Positions 15,886-24,412 of a DNA stretch of 54,397 nucleotides are shown one piece after another. The stretch lies in NCBI GenBank assembly GCA_002408465.1, contig DHSM01000012.1:1-54397 (forward strand). The letters are read 5' to 3'. The stretch's first letter is position 1. Every line of letters starts with the position of its first letter. Origin of the DNA: Firmicutes bacterium UBA5286 (GTDB lineage: Bacteria > Bacillota > Proteinivoracia > UBA4975). The translations under genes and the position numbers were made by a program. The notes under the pieces were generated by a model. The model was not told the DNA's origin. It did no database searches and saw nothing but the letters and a program-made list of their open reading frames with translations.

Positions 15886-16461
15886 TTATTTTAACATTGC
15901 ATATCCGGCAGCAAAGGCCTGCTGATTAATGGCCAGTGCCTTTTCCGGAACAAAATCTGCCAATAGCGCATTCCAGTCAACAGCCTCCAGTTTAAGGACT
16001 TTGACCAGGGCTCCTAGGAGGCAGATATTTTGCACGCGGACATTGCCCAGTTCCACAGCCTTGGCTCTGGCCGGGACAATAGTGAAGTTCTCTACAGCAT
16101 CAGCCAGCGCCTCCAGGGCATTGCTGGGGTATTCGGCCTTGCCGGTGAGCACCGGCATGGAGTAGATCTCATGTTCGTCGGTGACCATGCTGCCCCCCTT
16201 CTTTAAGAAGGGCAGCACCCGCAGGGCCTCCACTTTCTCAAAGGATACAATCACATCGGCCTCTTCCTCGCCAATGCTGGGGGAATAGACCTTGTCGCCA
16301 TACCTAATCTGTGTTGTCACTGTGCCGCCCCGCTGGCTCATGCCGTGAATCTCGCTCATCTTGAAATCATAACCCATCTGGGCCAAACCGGCAGTCAAGA
16401 CCTTGGACATTAAGATAGTGCCCTGTCCGCCTACGCCAACCAGCAGAATATTAGTTGTCAT
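15886..16461 (-). CDS. iorB: Indolepyruvate:ferredoxin oxidoreductase beta subunit
   Basis: A 191-residue subunit from the ATG at 16461. It begins with the Gly-Val-Gly-Gly-Gln-Gly-Thr motif of the gamma-type 2-oxoacid oxidoreductase domain and has Glu-Ile-His-Gly-Met-Ser-Gln-Arg-Gly-Gly (about 36-45), highly conserved in IorB. With IorA it oxidatively decarboxylates arylpyruvates made by transamination of aromatic amino acids, giving aryl-acetyl-CoA and reduced ferredoxin in the cytoplasm of anaerobes. The start codon lies one base after the iorA stop, so the two are coupled. Length is normal. Confidence 0.92.
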   Translation of the reverse strand: MTTNILLVGVGGQGTILMSKVLTAGLAQMGYDFKMSEIHGMSQRGGTVTTQIRYGDKVYSPSIGEEEADVIVSFEKVEALRVLPFLKKGGSMVTDEHEIYSMPVLTGKAEYPSNALEALADAVENFTIVPARAKAVELGNVRVQNICLLGALVKVLKLEAVDWNALLADFVPEKALAINQQAFAAGYAMLK

Positions 16462-16462
16462 C

Positions 16463-18235
16463 CTATTCACCCACCCTTGAGATTGCATCGAATTTGCACA
16501 TCTGCATACAAAGTCCGCACGCCGTGCAGGAAGCGGGATCGGCGACCAATGCCTTGTTGTCCTTAAACGCCATGGCAGGACAAGCTATCAGGGTGCAAGC
16601 CTTGCAGCCTACACATTTGCCGGGATCCACCTGGCAATGTTTGCCCGCATTTGCCCGAGCCACTTCTTTGATGAGGGCGCAGGGACGCTTGGTCACAATG
16701 ACAAAGGGACCCTTTACGGCGATAGCGGCATTAAACGCTTCCTGCACCGCCTTTAAGTCCAAGGGGTCTACAACCCGCAAGCGCTCATCGGGAACTCCCA
16801 GAGCCCGGATTATTGCTACCAAATCAATGGCAGACACTTCATTGCCCTGGACGTCCTTGCTGCTACCGGCGTTAACTTGATGCCCCGTCATAGCGGTAAT
16901 GGAATTGTCTAGGACACAGGCAATGACGTTGGCGTCAGCGTGGATTACATCGATTAAACTGGTCAGTCCGCTGTGGAAGAATGTCGAGTCTCCTACCATG
17001 CCCAGGACTTTCCGGGGATCGCCCTGCATCTCCAGGGCTTTGGCCAGGCCAATGGTGCCTGAGATTCCAGCCCCCATACAGGTGGAGATATCGAAACCGC
17101 CAAAGGGCTCACCTACGCCCAGGGAATAGCAGCCGATGTCGCCCATGGCCACAATCTGCTTCTTGTTCTTTTGAAGCGAGAAGAAGAACCCGCGGTGAGG
17201 GCAGCCGGCGCAGAGAACTGGCGGCCGCGGCGGCGCCTGCAGATCGACACTGTAACCGCCCTGTTCCGTGGGGCCAACAAGGGCAGTCCGCACGATTTGG
17301 GCATTAAGTTCTCCCAGGATTGGCACCTTCGCCTTGCCAATGCAGGCAAAGCCCAGAGATCTGACGGTGTTCTCGATAAAAGGTTCCCCTTCTTCAATGA
17401 CATAAATCTTATCGACGGCAGAGCAAAATTCGGTTATCAATGCTCTGGGCATTGGATTAGTCAAAGCCAGCTTTAAAATTGAGGCCGAGTCGCCAAAGAC
17501 TTCTTTTGCATACTGGTAAGAAATGCCGCTGGTGACAATGCCAAGCTTGCGGTCCCCGGCCCATTCGATTTTGTTCAGGGGACAGGAATTTGCGTAATCT
17601 TCAAGCTCCTTCAGCGACTCCTCCCGGAAAGCATGCCGGACTCTGGCCATTGCAGGCAGCATGCAGTATTTTTTCGTGTTCCGCTGGTAGGGTTTTACCG
17701 GTATTTCTCCGGGCTGCTCCAGCGCCACCAGGCCTTTGGAATGACAAATCCTAGTGGTTACACGGAATAAGACGGGAATGTCAAAGCGTTCACTGATTTC
17801 AAAAGCCGCCTTGACAAAATCCTTACATTCCTGGGAATCTGAAGGTTCGACCAAAGCCAGTTTCGCCAACCGGGCATACAGCCGATTATCCTGCTCATTT
17901 TGGGAACTGTGACAGCCGGGGTCATCGGCGGTGACCACAACCAGTCCGGCGTTTACACCGGTGTAACCAACGGCGCACAGGGGGTCGGCGGCCACATTGA
18001 GACCAACATGTTTCATCGCCGCCAGAGAACGCAAGCCGCCAATTGAAGCGCCAATGGCCATTTCCAGGGCAGTCTTTTCATTATTAGCCCATCTTGACGA
18101 CACTTCTTTGATGGCAGAGAGATTCTCAATGATCTCTGTGCTGGGAGTTCCGGGATAAGCGGCGGCAAAAGAACAGCCCGCCTCCCACGCCCCCCGGGCA
18201 ATGGCTTCATTGCCGCTCATGATTTCTTTGACCAT
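16463..18235 (-). CDS. iorA: Indolepyruvate:ferredoxin oxidoreductase alpha subunit
   Basis: A 590-residue subunit. I choose the ATG at 18235, which has GAGAGG 9 bases upstream, over the ATG at 18253, which has no site. It has an N-terminal pyruvate-ferredoxin-oxidoreductase domain (Gly-Asn-Glu-Ala-Ile-Ala-Arg-Gly and Tyr-Pro-Gly-Thr-Pro-Ser-Thr-Glu), a thiamine diphosphate motif in the middle (Gly-Asp-Ser-Thr-Phe then Asn-Ser-Ile about 25 residues later), and at the C terminus two 4Fe-4S clusters (Cys-Val-Gly-Cys-(x)2-Cys and Cys-Thr-Ala-Cys-Gly-Leu-Cys). It forms an operon with iorB and indicates peptide or amino-acid fermentation. Confidence 0.93.
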   Translation of the reverse strand: MVKEIMSGNEAIARGAWEAGCSFAAAYPGTPSTEIIENLSAIKEVSSRWANNEKTALEMAIGASIGGLRSLAAMKHVGLNVAADPLCAVGYTGVNAGLVVVTADDPGCHSSQNEQDNRLYARLAKLALVEPSDSQECKDFVKAAFEISERFDIPVLFRVTTRICHSKGLVALEQPGEIPVKPYQRNTKKYCMLPAMARVRHAFREESLKELEDYANSCPLNKIEWAGDRKLGIVTSGISYQYAKEVFGDSASILKLALTNPMPRALITEFCSAVDKIYVIEEGEPFIENTVRSLGFACIGKAKVPILGELNAQIVRTALVGPTEQGGYSVDLQAPPRPPVLCAGCPHRGFFFSLQKNKKQIVAMGDIGCYSLGVGEPFGGFDISTCMGAGISGTIGLAKALEMQGDPRKVLGMVGDSTFFHSGLTSLIDVIHADANVIACVLDNSITAMTGHQVNAGSSKDVQGNEVSAIDLVAIIRALGVPDERLRVVDPLDLKAVQEAFNAAIAVKGPFVIVTKRPCALIKEVARANAGKHCQVDPGKCVGCKACTLIACPAMAFKDNKALVADPASCTACGLCMQMCKFDAISRVGE

Positions 18236-18339
18236 AGTGGGTATCCTCTCCATTTCTCTAATCTAAAATTGGGCTTATCCAGCTTATACTTTAAATGGTA
18301 TATGATAAGCGCGAGGTTGGCAAGGCAAAAAAAGCGACA

Positions 18340-18365
18340 GAAAAGGACGGGAAATAATCCCGCCC
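18340..18365 (-). terminator. Weak terminator after the DUF6429 gene
   Basis: A five-base-pair stem CGGGA / TCCCG (18348-18352 and 18358-18362) is followed on the minus strand by CCTTTT and, further on, a T7. The stem is short; confidence is low. Confidence 0.35.
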
Positions 18366-18369
18366 GCTC

Positions 18370-18624
18370 TTATGACAGCTGAGTTTCCTTCTCGCCAAGA
18401 TACTTCTTCACCAGGGCCTGGGCTTTTAGTGTGCCTTCACTGGTTAGAAAAACTGAATTGGACTTGTCGCTTTCCACCAACAGACCATCTGCATCCAGCT
18501 TATCTAGGATTCGAGAGTTATAGCATTTCCAACTGCGCTTGTGAACGCCAAAAGGACGCGCTTCTTCCTCCCAGGCTGTAAGATAAAGCAGCAGCAGGGT
18601 GAGTTCCTCAATATGACTATTCAA
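18370..18624 (-). CDS. DUF6429-like small protein
   Basis: An 84-residue protein beginning at a TTG with GGGGGAG five bases upstream. The pattern Ile-Glu-Glu-Leu-Thr-Leu-Leu-Leu-Leu-Tyr-Leu-Thr-(x)-Trp-Glu-Glu-Glu, then Arg-Ser-Trp-Lys, then Leu-Asp-(x)-Asp-Gly-Leu and Leu-Thr-Ser-Glu-Gly resembles DUF6429, a small family with a winged-helix look (a recognition helix then a wing with Phe-Leu-Thr). Function unknown. It lies alone between iorA and the serine hydrolase gene. I see no gene in 18625-18798. Confidence 0.65.
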   Translation of the reverse strand: MNSHIEELTLLLLYLTAWEEEARPFGVHKRSWKCYNSRILDKLDADGLLVESDKSNSVFLTSEGTLKAQALVKKYLGEKETQLS

Positions 18625-18798
18625 TTGAACTCCCCCTTTCTCAATAAGCCTTTCTTCTACTTTTATAATTCGATATTAACAGGTAAATTTCCTGCAAAAA
18701 AAAGATGCATGCCAGCTGACAAGCTTATTTTTTATTGGCTGGTTTTCCAGTATGTGGGACTTTTCCCCGGGATGGTGTCTAAAGCACGCAGAAGCGTA

Positions 18799-20235
18799 TC
18801 AGGCCTGCAATCTGACCTTAGAACCATATAGGGTCAGCCCTATTTCAGCGGCCACGGTCAGTATAAGCAAAATCGCATTTACAATCAGCAGAACCCCTAC
18901 GTCTGGTTGCAAAACTACTAACAGGCTAAGGGGCATCCTCAGCCCCATGGGGATGATAATAAGCAATAAACCGGCCCCCAAAAGCCGTATGCTGTAAATC
19001 AAATACAGGTGCCTCTTCGCCTTTAGCCTGCCGCGATTTCTAAATATCTTTACGAATGAGTATAGGTTAACCGCTGCCCAAACTGCCAACAAGGCTGGGA
19101 TCAGCCACATCGAAAGGTTGTTCACCGGCAAGGGTTCCTCTTCCTGCACCAGTGCCGCCACACCCAGAGCTATCGTTTCAGGCATGCCCATATGCAAGAT
19201 AGACCCCTGGTTAGTCAGCACAACTATACCTAGACCTGCCGCAGGCTGCAATAACATGAAAGAACTATAGTTAGCAAAGCTCCCACTGTGGGACAGAGTA
19301 CTCCCACTATCATCGACGATCCATCCCATGGCATAAGCCCCTTCCGCCAAGGGAAAGCCCGGTTGCCAAAGGAGGTTTAGACCAGATGAACTGAGGAGAT
19401 GTCCCTTGGGCCCTTCACCGTCATTTAAGAACATTTGCAGATATTTCGTCATATCCGCAGCACTGGAAATCAACATTCCCGCAGGCAAATCGGCCATTGG
19501 GAACTCCCGTTCAATCCTTGCTGAAAATCCAAAAATAGACTGATGCCCGACTGCCATCCCTGCCTCTTCTGCCTGGCGCTGATCAGTAAAACTCCGATCC
19601 ATAGTTAAGGGCTGAAAAATATTGCGCTCCACGTAATCAGCATATGAAAGGCCGGAAATCTTCTCCACTAGAAGACCAAGAAGGACGTAGTTATGATTGG
19701 CGTATTGAAACACTTGGCCTGCTGGTTGGCTAGGGCTAAACTGAGTTAACTCTCGCGCCCGCTGCTCAATTGTTTCACCGGACTTAGGAGGCGTCAAGCC
19801 AGGCCGGGTAGGAATTCCGCTCATGTGGTGCAAAAGATGGCGCACCGTAATTGAAGACGGGTTTGGGGAGTCCACCGCAAACCAGGGAAGGTATGTGCAC
19901 ACGGGGTCGTCCAAACTCAGCTTCCCTTGTTCAACTAGCTGCATAACCGCTAAGGCCGTAAATGATTTGCTGAGCGAAGACAGCAAAAAAGGTGTATCTG
20001 CTGCTACAGGCGCCCCCCCCGAAGCGCATACGCCATATCCCTGCGAATAGAATACTTGACCATCAACAACGACACCTAGGCCTATACCAGGGATGTTCAT
20101 CTTAGCCATTTGCGCCTGAACATAATCATCAATCCGTTGTGTCAAAACGGGCGCAGCCGACACAGAATAAGCCAGCAACGGCAACAACGTCGCAAGCCCA
20201 AGCAGTAATCCCACTATCTTCCTGTTTCTTAGCAC
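18799..20235 (-). CDS. Membrane-anchored beta-lactamase-fold serine hydrolase
   Basis: A 478-residue protein. Start set at the GTG at 20235, which has GGGGGG six bases upstream and directly opens a signal or anchor helix. Serine active-site motifs of the class C beta-lactamase / penicillin-binding fold are present: Ser-Leu-Ser-Lys (SxxK, about residue 87), Tyr-Ala-Asn (about 179) and His-Ser-Gly (about 323). After the catalytic domain come three to four hydrophobic helices (about 375-470), which anchor it with the enzyme facing out. Such proteins are peptidases or esterases acting on peptidoglycan or small peptides; true antibiotic resistance is unlikely. It stands 43 bases after gatB. Confidence 0.85.
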   Translation of the reverse strand: MLRNRKIVGLLLGLATLLPLLAYSVSAAPVLTQRIDDYVQAQMAKMNIPGIGLGVVVDGQVFYSQGYGVCASGGAPVAADTPFLLSSLSKSFTALAVMQLVEQGKLSLDDPVCTYLPWFAVDSPNPSSITVRHLLHHMSGIPTRPGLTPPKSGETIEQRARELTQFSPSQPAGQVFQYANHNYVLLGLLVEKISGLSYADYVERNIFQPLTMDRSFTDQRQAEEAGMAVGHQSIFGFSARIEREFPMADLPAGMLISSAADMTKYLQMFLNDGEGPKGHLLSSSGLNLLWQPGFPLAEGAYAMGWIVDDSGSTLSHSGSFANYSSFMLLQPAAGLGIVVLTNQGSILHMGMPETIALGVAALVQEEEPLPVNNLSMWLIPALLAVWAAVNLYSFVKIFRNRGRLKAKRHLYLIYSIRLLGAGLLLIIIPMGLRMPLSLLVVLQPDVGVLLIVNAILLILTVAAEIGLTLYGSKVRLQA

Positions 20236-20277
20236 TACAATCCCCCCTTCAGTTCGGCCTATTTGCAATCCCTTGGC

Positions 20278-21678
20278 TTATTTATTTATTGGTTGTTTTG
20301 TAAGTAATTGAACCATGATTTCCTTTAACAGGCCCGGGTTGGCCCGGCCCCCGCTTTCTTTCATAGCCAGTCCCATTAGATAGCCAAAGGCCTGCTTTTT
20401 GCCCCCCAAATAATCGGCTACAGGATTAGGATTATTGGCAATCACCGCTTGCGCCAGATTCTCCAGGGCATGACGGTCGCTGAGCTGGCTGAGGCTGTTG
20501 CGGCTGAGAATGCTGTCTGCGGATTGGCCGCTGGCAAACATCTGGGCCAGCACTTCTTTTGCTGCCGTAACACTAATGCTGCCTTGCTCCTGCAATGCCA
20601 GCAGCTCGGCCAGACTATGCGGACTGGGCAAGCTTTGTTTCCCGCCTTGGTTAATGAGCCTGGACACTTCTCCCTGCAGCAAATTGGCTGCAGGCCGGGG
20701 AGCGGCACCTGCCGCCACAACCTGTTCAAAACAGTCCGCCATTTCCCTAGTCAGGGTCAGCACTGCCGCGTTCTGAGGGGAGAGGCCATACTCTTTGATA
20801 AACCGGGCAGCCCGGGGCCGAGGCAATTCAGGCAAGTCCTCTCTTGCACGGTCCACAATCTCAGCATCGATGACCAGGGGCAGCAGGTCAGGCTCGAGTA
20901 AGTAGCGGTAGTCAAGGGCCATTTCCTTGGGCCGCATGGGCACTGTCCTGGCCTGGGTCTCGTCCCAGCGCAGGGTCTGAACAGGCACGGTCTCGCCCTG
21001 GGCCAGCATTCTGCTCTGGCGGGCAATTTCAAACTCCAGGGATCGCTCCACCGCCTTGAAGGAATTGAGATTCTTAATCTCTGTCCTCCCCCCGCCCCTA
21101 AGAGAGATGTTGGCGTCGCAGCGCAAACTGCCTTCCTCCATCCTGCAGTCAGAGATATTAGCATACAGCAGCACCTGCCTGAGGGACTCCAGAAAAGCTC
21201 TGGCCTGGCTGGCCGAAGTCAGGCAGGGCCCAGTGACAATCTCCACCAGGGGAAGACCGCTGCGGTTAAAGTCAATTAAAGTGCTCTCTCCAGTATGCAT
21301 CAGCTTGCCGGCATCCTCTTCCAGGTGCAGGCGGTCCAAATCCACAGAACCAAAGGGGGTGTCTACCCTCCCCCCCTGGGCCAGAGGGTGCTGATGCTGG
21401 GTAATTTGATAACCCTTGGGCAAATCCGGGTAAAAATAATGTTTGCGGTCAAACCGGCTGATATTATTGACTGTGCAGCCCAGAGCCAAAGCCGCCCGCA
21501 GGGCCACGGTTACCGCCTCTGGATTCAGGACCGGCAGCGAGCCTGGCAAACCGAGGCAAACCGGGCAAACCCGGGTATTTGCCCCAGCGCCGAAATCTGT
21601 GGGACAAGTGCAGAACAGCTTTTCTTTTGTCAGAAGCTGCACATGCACTTCCAGGCCAATTACCCCTTCCGCCTTCAT
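20278..21678 (-). CDS. gatB: Aspartyl/glutamyl-tRNA amidotransferase subunit B
   Basis: A 466-residue protein from the ATG at 21678, whose ATGA overlaps the gatA stop. It has the N-terminal Gly-Leu-Glu-Val-His-Val-Gln-Leu motif, the zinc-binding cysteines (Cys-Thr-Cys and Cys-Pro-Val-Cys-Leu-Gly) and the family signature Asp-Arg-Lys-His-Tyr-Phe-Tyr-Pro-Asp-Leu-Pro-Lys-Gly-Tyr-Gln. The C-terminal YqeY-like helical domain is complete. With GatA and GatC it converts misacylated Glu-tRNA(Gln) and/or Asp-tRNA(Asn) to the amide forms. The kinase step on the tRNA-bound carboxylate takes place in this subunit. Confidence 0.95.
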   Translation of the reverse strand: MKAEGVIGLEVHVQLLTKEKLFCTCPTDFGAGANTRVCPVCLGLPGSLPVLNPEAVTVALRAALALGCTVNNISRFDRKHYFYPDLPKGYQITQHQHPLAQGGRVDTPFGSVDLDRLHLEEDAGKLMHTGESTLIDFNRSGLPLVEIVTGPCLTSASQARAFLESLRQVLLYANISDCRMEEGSLRCDANISLRGGGRTEIKNLNSFKAVERSLEFEIARQSRMLAQGETVPVQTLRWDETQARTVPMRPKEMALDYRYLLEPDLLPLVIDAEIVDRAREDLPELPRPRAARFIKEYGLSPQNAAVLTLTREMADCFEQVVAAGAAPRPAANLLQGEVSRLINQGGKQSLPSPHSLAELLALQEQGSISVTAAKEVLAQMFASGQSADSILSRNSLSQLSDRHALENLAQAVIANNPNPVADYLGGKKQAFGYLMGLAMKESGGRANPGLLKEIMVQLLTKQPINK

Positions 21679-23126
21679 TGTTCCACCTCCCGGGGACAGC
21701 GCAGATGCCAGTCGGTGCGGCGCTGCCAAGTATAGCCCGCCCGCAGGAGCAAGTCCTCCCTGAACCGGGGGGCCATCATCTGCATGCCGACAGGCAGTCC
21801 CCCCTTTTCGCCGCAGGGAACTGACATGGCCGGCAGCCCAGCCAAATTGGCGGGGATTGCGTAAATATCGTTATAGTACATCGTCAGCGGGTCCAGCTCC
21901 TCATCCAGACGGAAGGCGACAAAAGGAGCTGCAGGCAGCAGCAAAAGGTCAACTTCCGCAAATAATTTAGCCAGGTGACTGCTGATCTTTTGCCGGGCCC
22001 GCTGGCCCAGTTCATAACTGGAGCAGCCGCTGCCAGCGCTCAGGCTGAAAGTGCCCAGCATCAGGCGGCGGCGGACCTCTTCGCCAAAAACTCTGCTGCC
22101 GGTATACATTTCCTCCCAAGAGGGAGATGTATGCCTGCAGCCATAGGCAACGCCGTCATAGCGAGCCAGGTTGGAAGCCCCTTCGGCAGTGGCAATCAGC
22201 ATATAAGCAGCCAGAGTCTCCCGCTCATAGGGCATGGAAACCCGGCTAATCTTTGCTCCTGCCCCCTCCAGCTCCCGGGCAGCCGCCTCCACCGCTGCGC
22301 TGATGCGGCTGTCAGGGCAATTGTCCAAGATTTCTTCGGGCAGGCCGATGGCAAGGTCAGAAACATCCTCCCTGAGGGCGGCAGCAAAGTCGGGAACAGG
22401 CAGCCTGGCAGAAGTGGAATCTCCGGGATCATGGCCGCAGATTGCTTGCAGCACCAGAGCGCAGTCCTCAACAGACCGGGCAATCGGCCCGATTTGATCC
22501 AGGGAGGAGGCCAGAGGCAACAGGCCCTTGCGCGACACCCGTCCGAAACTGGGTTTAAAGCCCGTAACCCCGCAAAAAGCCGCCGGCTGGCGGATAGAAC
22601 CCCCGGTATCTGACCCTAGGCTGAAAGGAGCGCAGCCAGCTGCCACCACCGCAGCCGAGCCGCCGCTGGATCCACCTGGCGACCGTTTTCTGTCCCAGGG
22701 GTTGCCCACAGGCCCAAAGGCAGAGGTCAAACTGCTGGAGCCCATGGCGAACTCGTCCATATTCGCTTTGCCCAGCAGGGGGCTGTCCGCCAGTTTTTTC
22801 ACTGCCGTGGCATCAAAAGGGGGAATATATCCCGCCAACACTTTGGAAGCGCAAGTGGTGGCCACCCCTTGGGTAGAGATATTATCCTTCAGAGCCATGG
22901 GAATGCCGGCCAGGGTGCTGAGCTCCCTGCCTTGCCGGCGCAGCTCATCCACCTGGTCGGCGGTTTTTAAGGCCCTGTCTCGGGTAATGGTTATATAAGC
23001 GTTGAACTTGCCCTGGAGACTTTCACTGCGGTCCAAGTAATGCTCGGTGAGCTCCCGGGCCATGAGCTTACCTGACTGCAGGAGCTCTGCCATTCGACGC
23101 AAACTCATTAGGCCAAATTTAATCAT
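21675..23126 (-). CDS. gatA: Aspartyl/glutamyl-tRNA amidotransferase subunit A
   Basis: A 483-residue amidase-signature protein from the ATG at 23126. The Ser-cisSer-Lys triad is visible: Lys in Ala-Leu-Lys-Asp-Asn, the Gly-Gly-Ser-Ser-Gly-Gly-Ser-Ala loop with the cis-Ser, and the nucleophilic Ser in Gly-Ser-Asp-Thr-Gly-Gly-Ser-Ile-Arg. It releases ammonia from glutamine or asparagine for GatB. The start codon lies inside the last codons of gatC (8-base overlap), so translation is coupled. Length and motifs are normal. Confidence 0.95.
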   Translation of the reverse strand: MIKFGLMSLRRMAELLQSGKLMARELTEHYLDRSESLQGKFNAYITITRDRALKTADQVDELRRQGRELSTLAGIPMALKDNISTQGVATTCASKVLAGYIPPFDATAVKKLADSPLLGKANMDEFAMGSSSLTSAFGPVGNPWDRKRSPGGSSGGSAAVVAAGCAPFSLGSDTGGSIRQPAAFCGVTGFKPSFGRVSRKGLLPLASSLDQIGPIARSVEDCALVLQAICGHDPGDSTSARLPVPDFAAALREDVSDLAIGLPEEILDNCPDSRISAAVEAAARELEGAGAKISRVSMPYERETLAAYMLIATAEGASNLARYDGVAYGCRHTSPSWEEMYTGSRVFGEEVRRRLMLGTFSLSAGSGCSSYELGQRARQKISSHLAKLFAEVDLLLLPAAPFVAFRLDEELDPLTMYYNDIYAIPANLAGLPAMSVPCGEKGGLPVGMQMMAPRFREDLLLRAGYTWQRRTDWHLRCPREVEQ

Positions 23127-23406
23127 ATTCAATCTCCCTAGGCACACGCACCATCCCCTGCCAAGTATCGGGGGCCAGGGCTACAACCTGGGCCTGGCTG
23201 AGACAGGAGACCTGTTCCCGTTCCGAAAGCTTGACCCCGCTGTCCGCCACTTCCAATATTGTACTTCCGGCGGGCATTGCCGCCAGTACATTGACATAGT
23301 CAAGAAATTCCTGAAGCTGGGTTGCCAGCCTGTTCAGTTCAGCTTCTTCTAAAGACAGCTTGGCCAGTTCCCCTGTTTTTCTCACCTGTTCCCGGGATAT
23401 GCCCAT
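23119..23406 (-). CDS. gatC: Aspartyl/glutamyl-tRNA amidotransferase subunit C
   Basis: A 95-residue helical protein from the ATG at 23406 with GGAGG 8 bases upstream; a GTG at 23421 would sit on the ribosome site. It contains Lys-Leu-Ser-Leu-Glu-Glu-Ala-Glu-Leu and Phe-Leu-Asp-Tyr-Val-Asn-Val-Leu, as in the family, where GatC wraps GatA and GatB and stabilises the complex. It is the first gene of gatCAB. The GNAT gene at 23552 is divergent, so the promoters of both lie in the 145 bases between them. Confidence 0.92.
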   Translation of the reverse strand: MGISREQVRKTGELAKLSLEEAELNRLATQLQEFLDYVNVLAAMPAGSTILEVADSGVKLSEREQVSCLSQAQVVALAPDTWQGMVRVPREIEYD

Positions 23407-23551
23407 TATGAACGCCTCCACTTGTCTTGCCTTTACTGAAAAGATTATACCATTAAACCTCCGTCAGCGACGCAAACCAGGGGCAGCTTATATTTCCCTT
23501 GCAGGCATAGTAAGATTATGGTAACAATATATAAAGACTGGAGGGAGAGCT

Positions 23552-24382
23552 TTGAAAACTCAGGAATACAGCTGCCCCAATGAGTTCCTCGGTCAAGTAA
23601 AAGAGTTCCTCATGGAGGAAGAGGCTGTCAATGGCCTGCCCCTGGGAATTATCCTGGGACTGGTCGCGGCCCCTCCTGTTCAGGAGTCTTTTCTGGCTGC
23701 TGTCACTGAGGACTCTAAAATCCGCCTGGCCATGGTTATGACCAGTGGCCGCCTAGTCCTGGCCGGAGGAGGGCCATACCTGCAGCCAGCGGTTGCAGCG
23801 GCAGCAACTTACCTTGCCCGCCGGGATCTTCCCCTTTCTGGGGTCATCGGCCCTAGGGAGCCAGCAGAACTCTTTGCCCGCCTGTGGAGACCCCGCCTCC
23901 CCGTCCAGGTGGAAATGGAACAGCGCATCTACCGCCTGGACTCTGTCAGCCCAGTGCCCCTGTCCCCCGGCCGGCTGCGGCTGGCAGACAGGACCGACCT
24001 GGATCTGTTGGCCCAGTGGATCCAAGAATTCTGCAGTGAAGCTTTGACAGACATCAGCCCTGAGCAGGCAAGGCAATTAGCCGAAAGCAGCATCGCCGGC
24101 AAAGCCTTCTTTCTCTGGCAGGACGAGGAGGCTGTTTCCATGGTCAAGAAAACCCGCCCTACTTTCAACGGCATCGCCCTCAACCTAGTCTTTACCCCGC
24201 CCAGGTTCCGAAAACGAGGTTATGCCACCAGCTGTGTAGCCAGCCTCTGCCGCCAGTTGTTAGCCGAAGACTACAAATTCTGCTGCCTCTATACCGATTT
24301 AGCCAACCCCACCTCCAACAAGATTTATATGGATATTGGGTTCAGGCCGGTGGCAGATTCGGTTTCCATCAAGTTTACATAA
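23552..24382 (+). CDS. GNAT-family N-acetyltransferase
   Basis: A 276-residue protein starting at a TTG preceded by GGAGGGAG. The C-terminal half (about 140-276) is a GNAT domain: the acetyl-CoA binding loop reads Val-Phe-Thr-Pro-Pro-Arg-Phe-Arg-Lys-Arg-Gly-Tyr-Ala-Thr, and the final part, Asn-Pro-Thr-Ser-Asn-(x)-Ile-Tyr-(x)-(x)-Ile-Gly-Phe, is typical of the family. The N-terminal half is a degenerate second domain, as in tandem GNAT proteins. The substrate is unknown. It is a single-gene unit ending in the terminator shared with glpK. Confidence 0.85.
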   Translation: MKTQEYSCPNEFLGQVKEFLMEEEAVNGLPLGIILGLVAAPPVQESFLAAVTEDSKIRLAMVMTSGRLVLAGGGPYLQPAVAAAATYLARRDLPLSGVIGPREPAELFARLWRPRLPVQVEMEQRIYRLDSVSPVPLSPGRLRLADRTDLDLLAQWIQEFCSEALTDISPEQARQLAESSIAGKAFFLWQDEEAVSMVKKTRPTFNGIALNLVFTPPRFRKRGYATSCVASLCRQLLAEDYKFCCLYTDLANPTSNKIYMDIGFRPVADSVSIKFT

Positions 24383-24412
24383 AAAACCGGCGGCTAGCCG
24401 GCTTCTTTCTTT
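24383..24412. terminator. Bidirectional terminator between the GNAT gene and glpK
   Basis: CCGGC (24387-24391) pairs with GCCGG (24397-24401) around a five-base loop. Six A on the left give a T run for glpK; TTCTTTCTTT on the right serves the plus strand. Confidence 0.85.

Noticed and set aside
18799..20235. Serine hydrolase as an antibiotic-resistance beta-lactamase
   Set aside because: The motifs fit the broad SxxK hydrolase fold, but the C-terminal membrane helices and housekeeping context fit peptidase or esterase homologues better.
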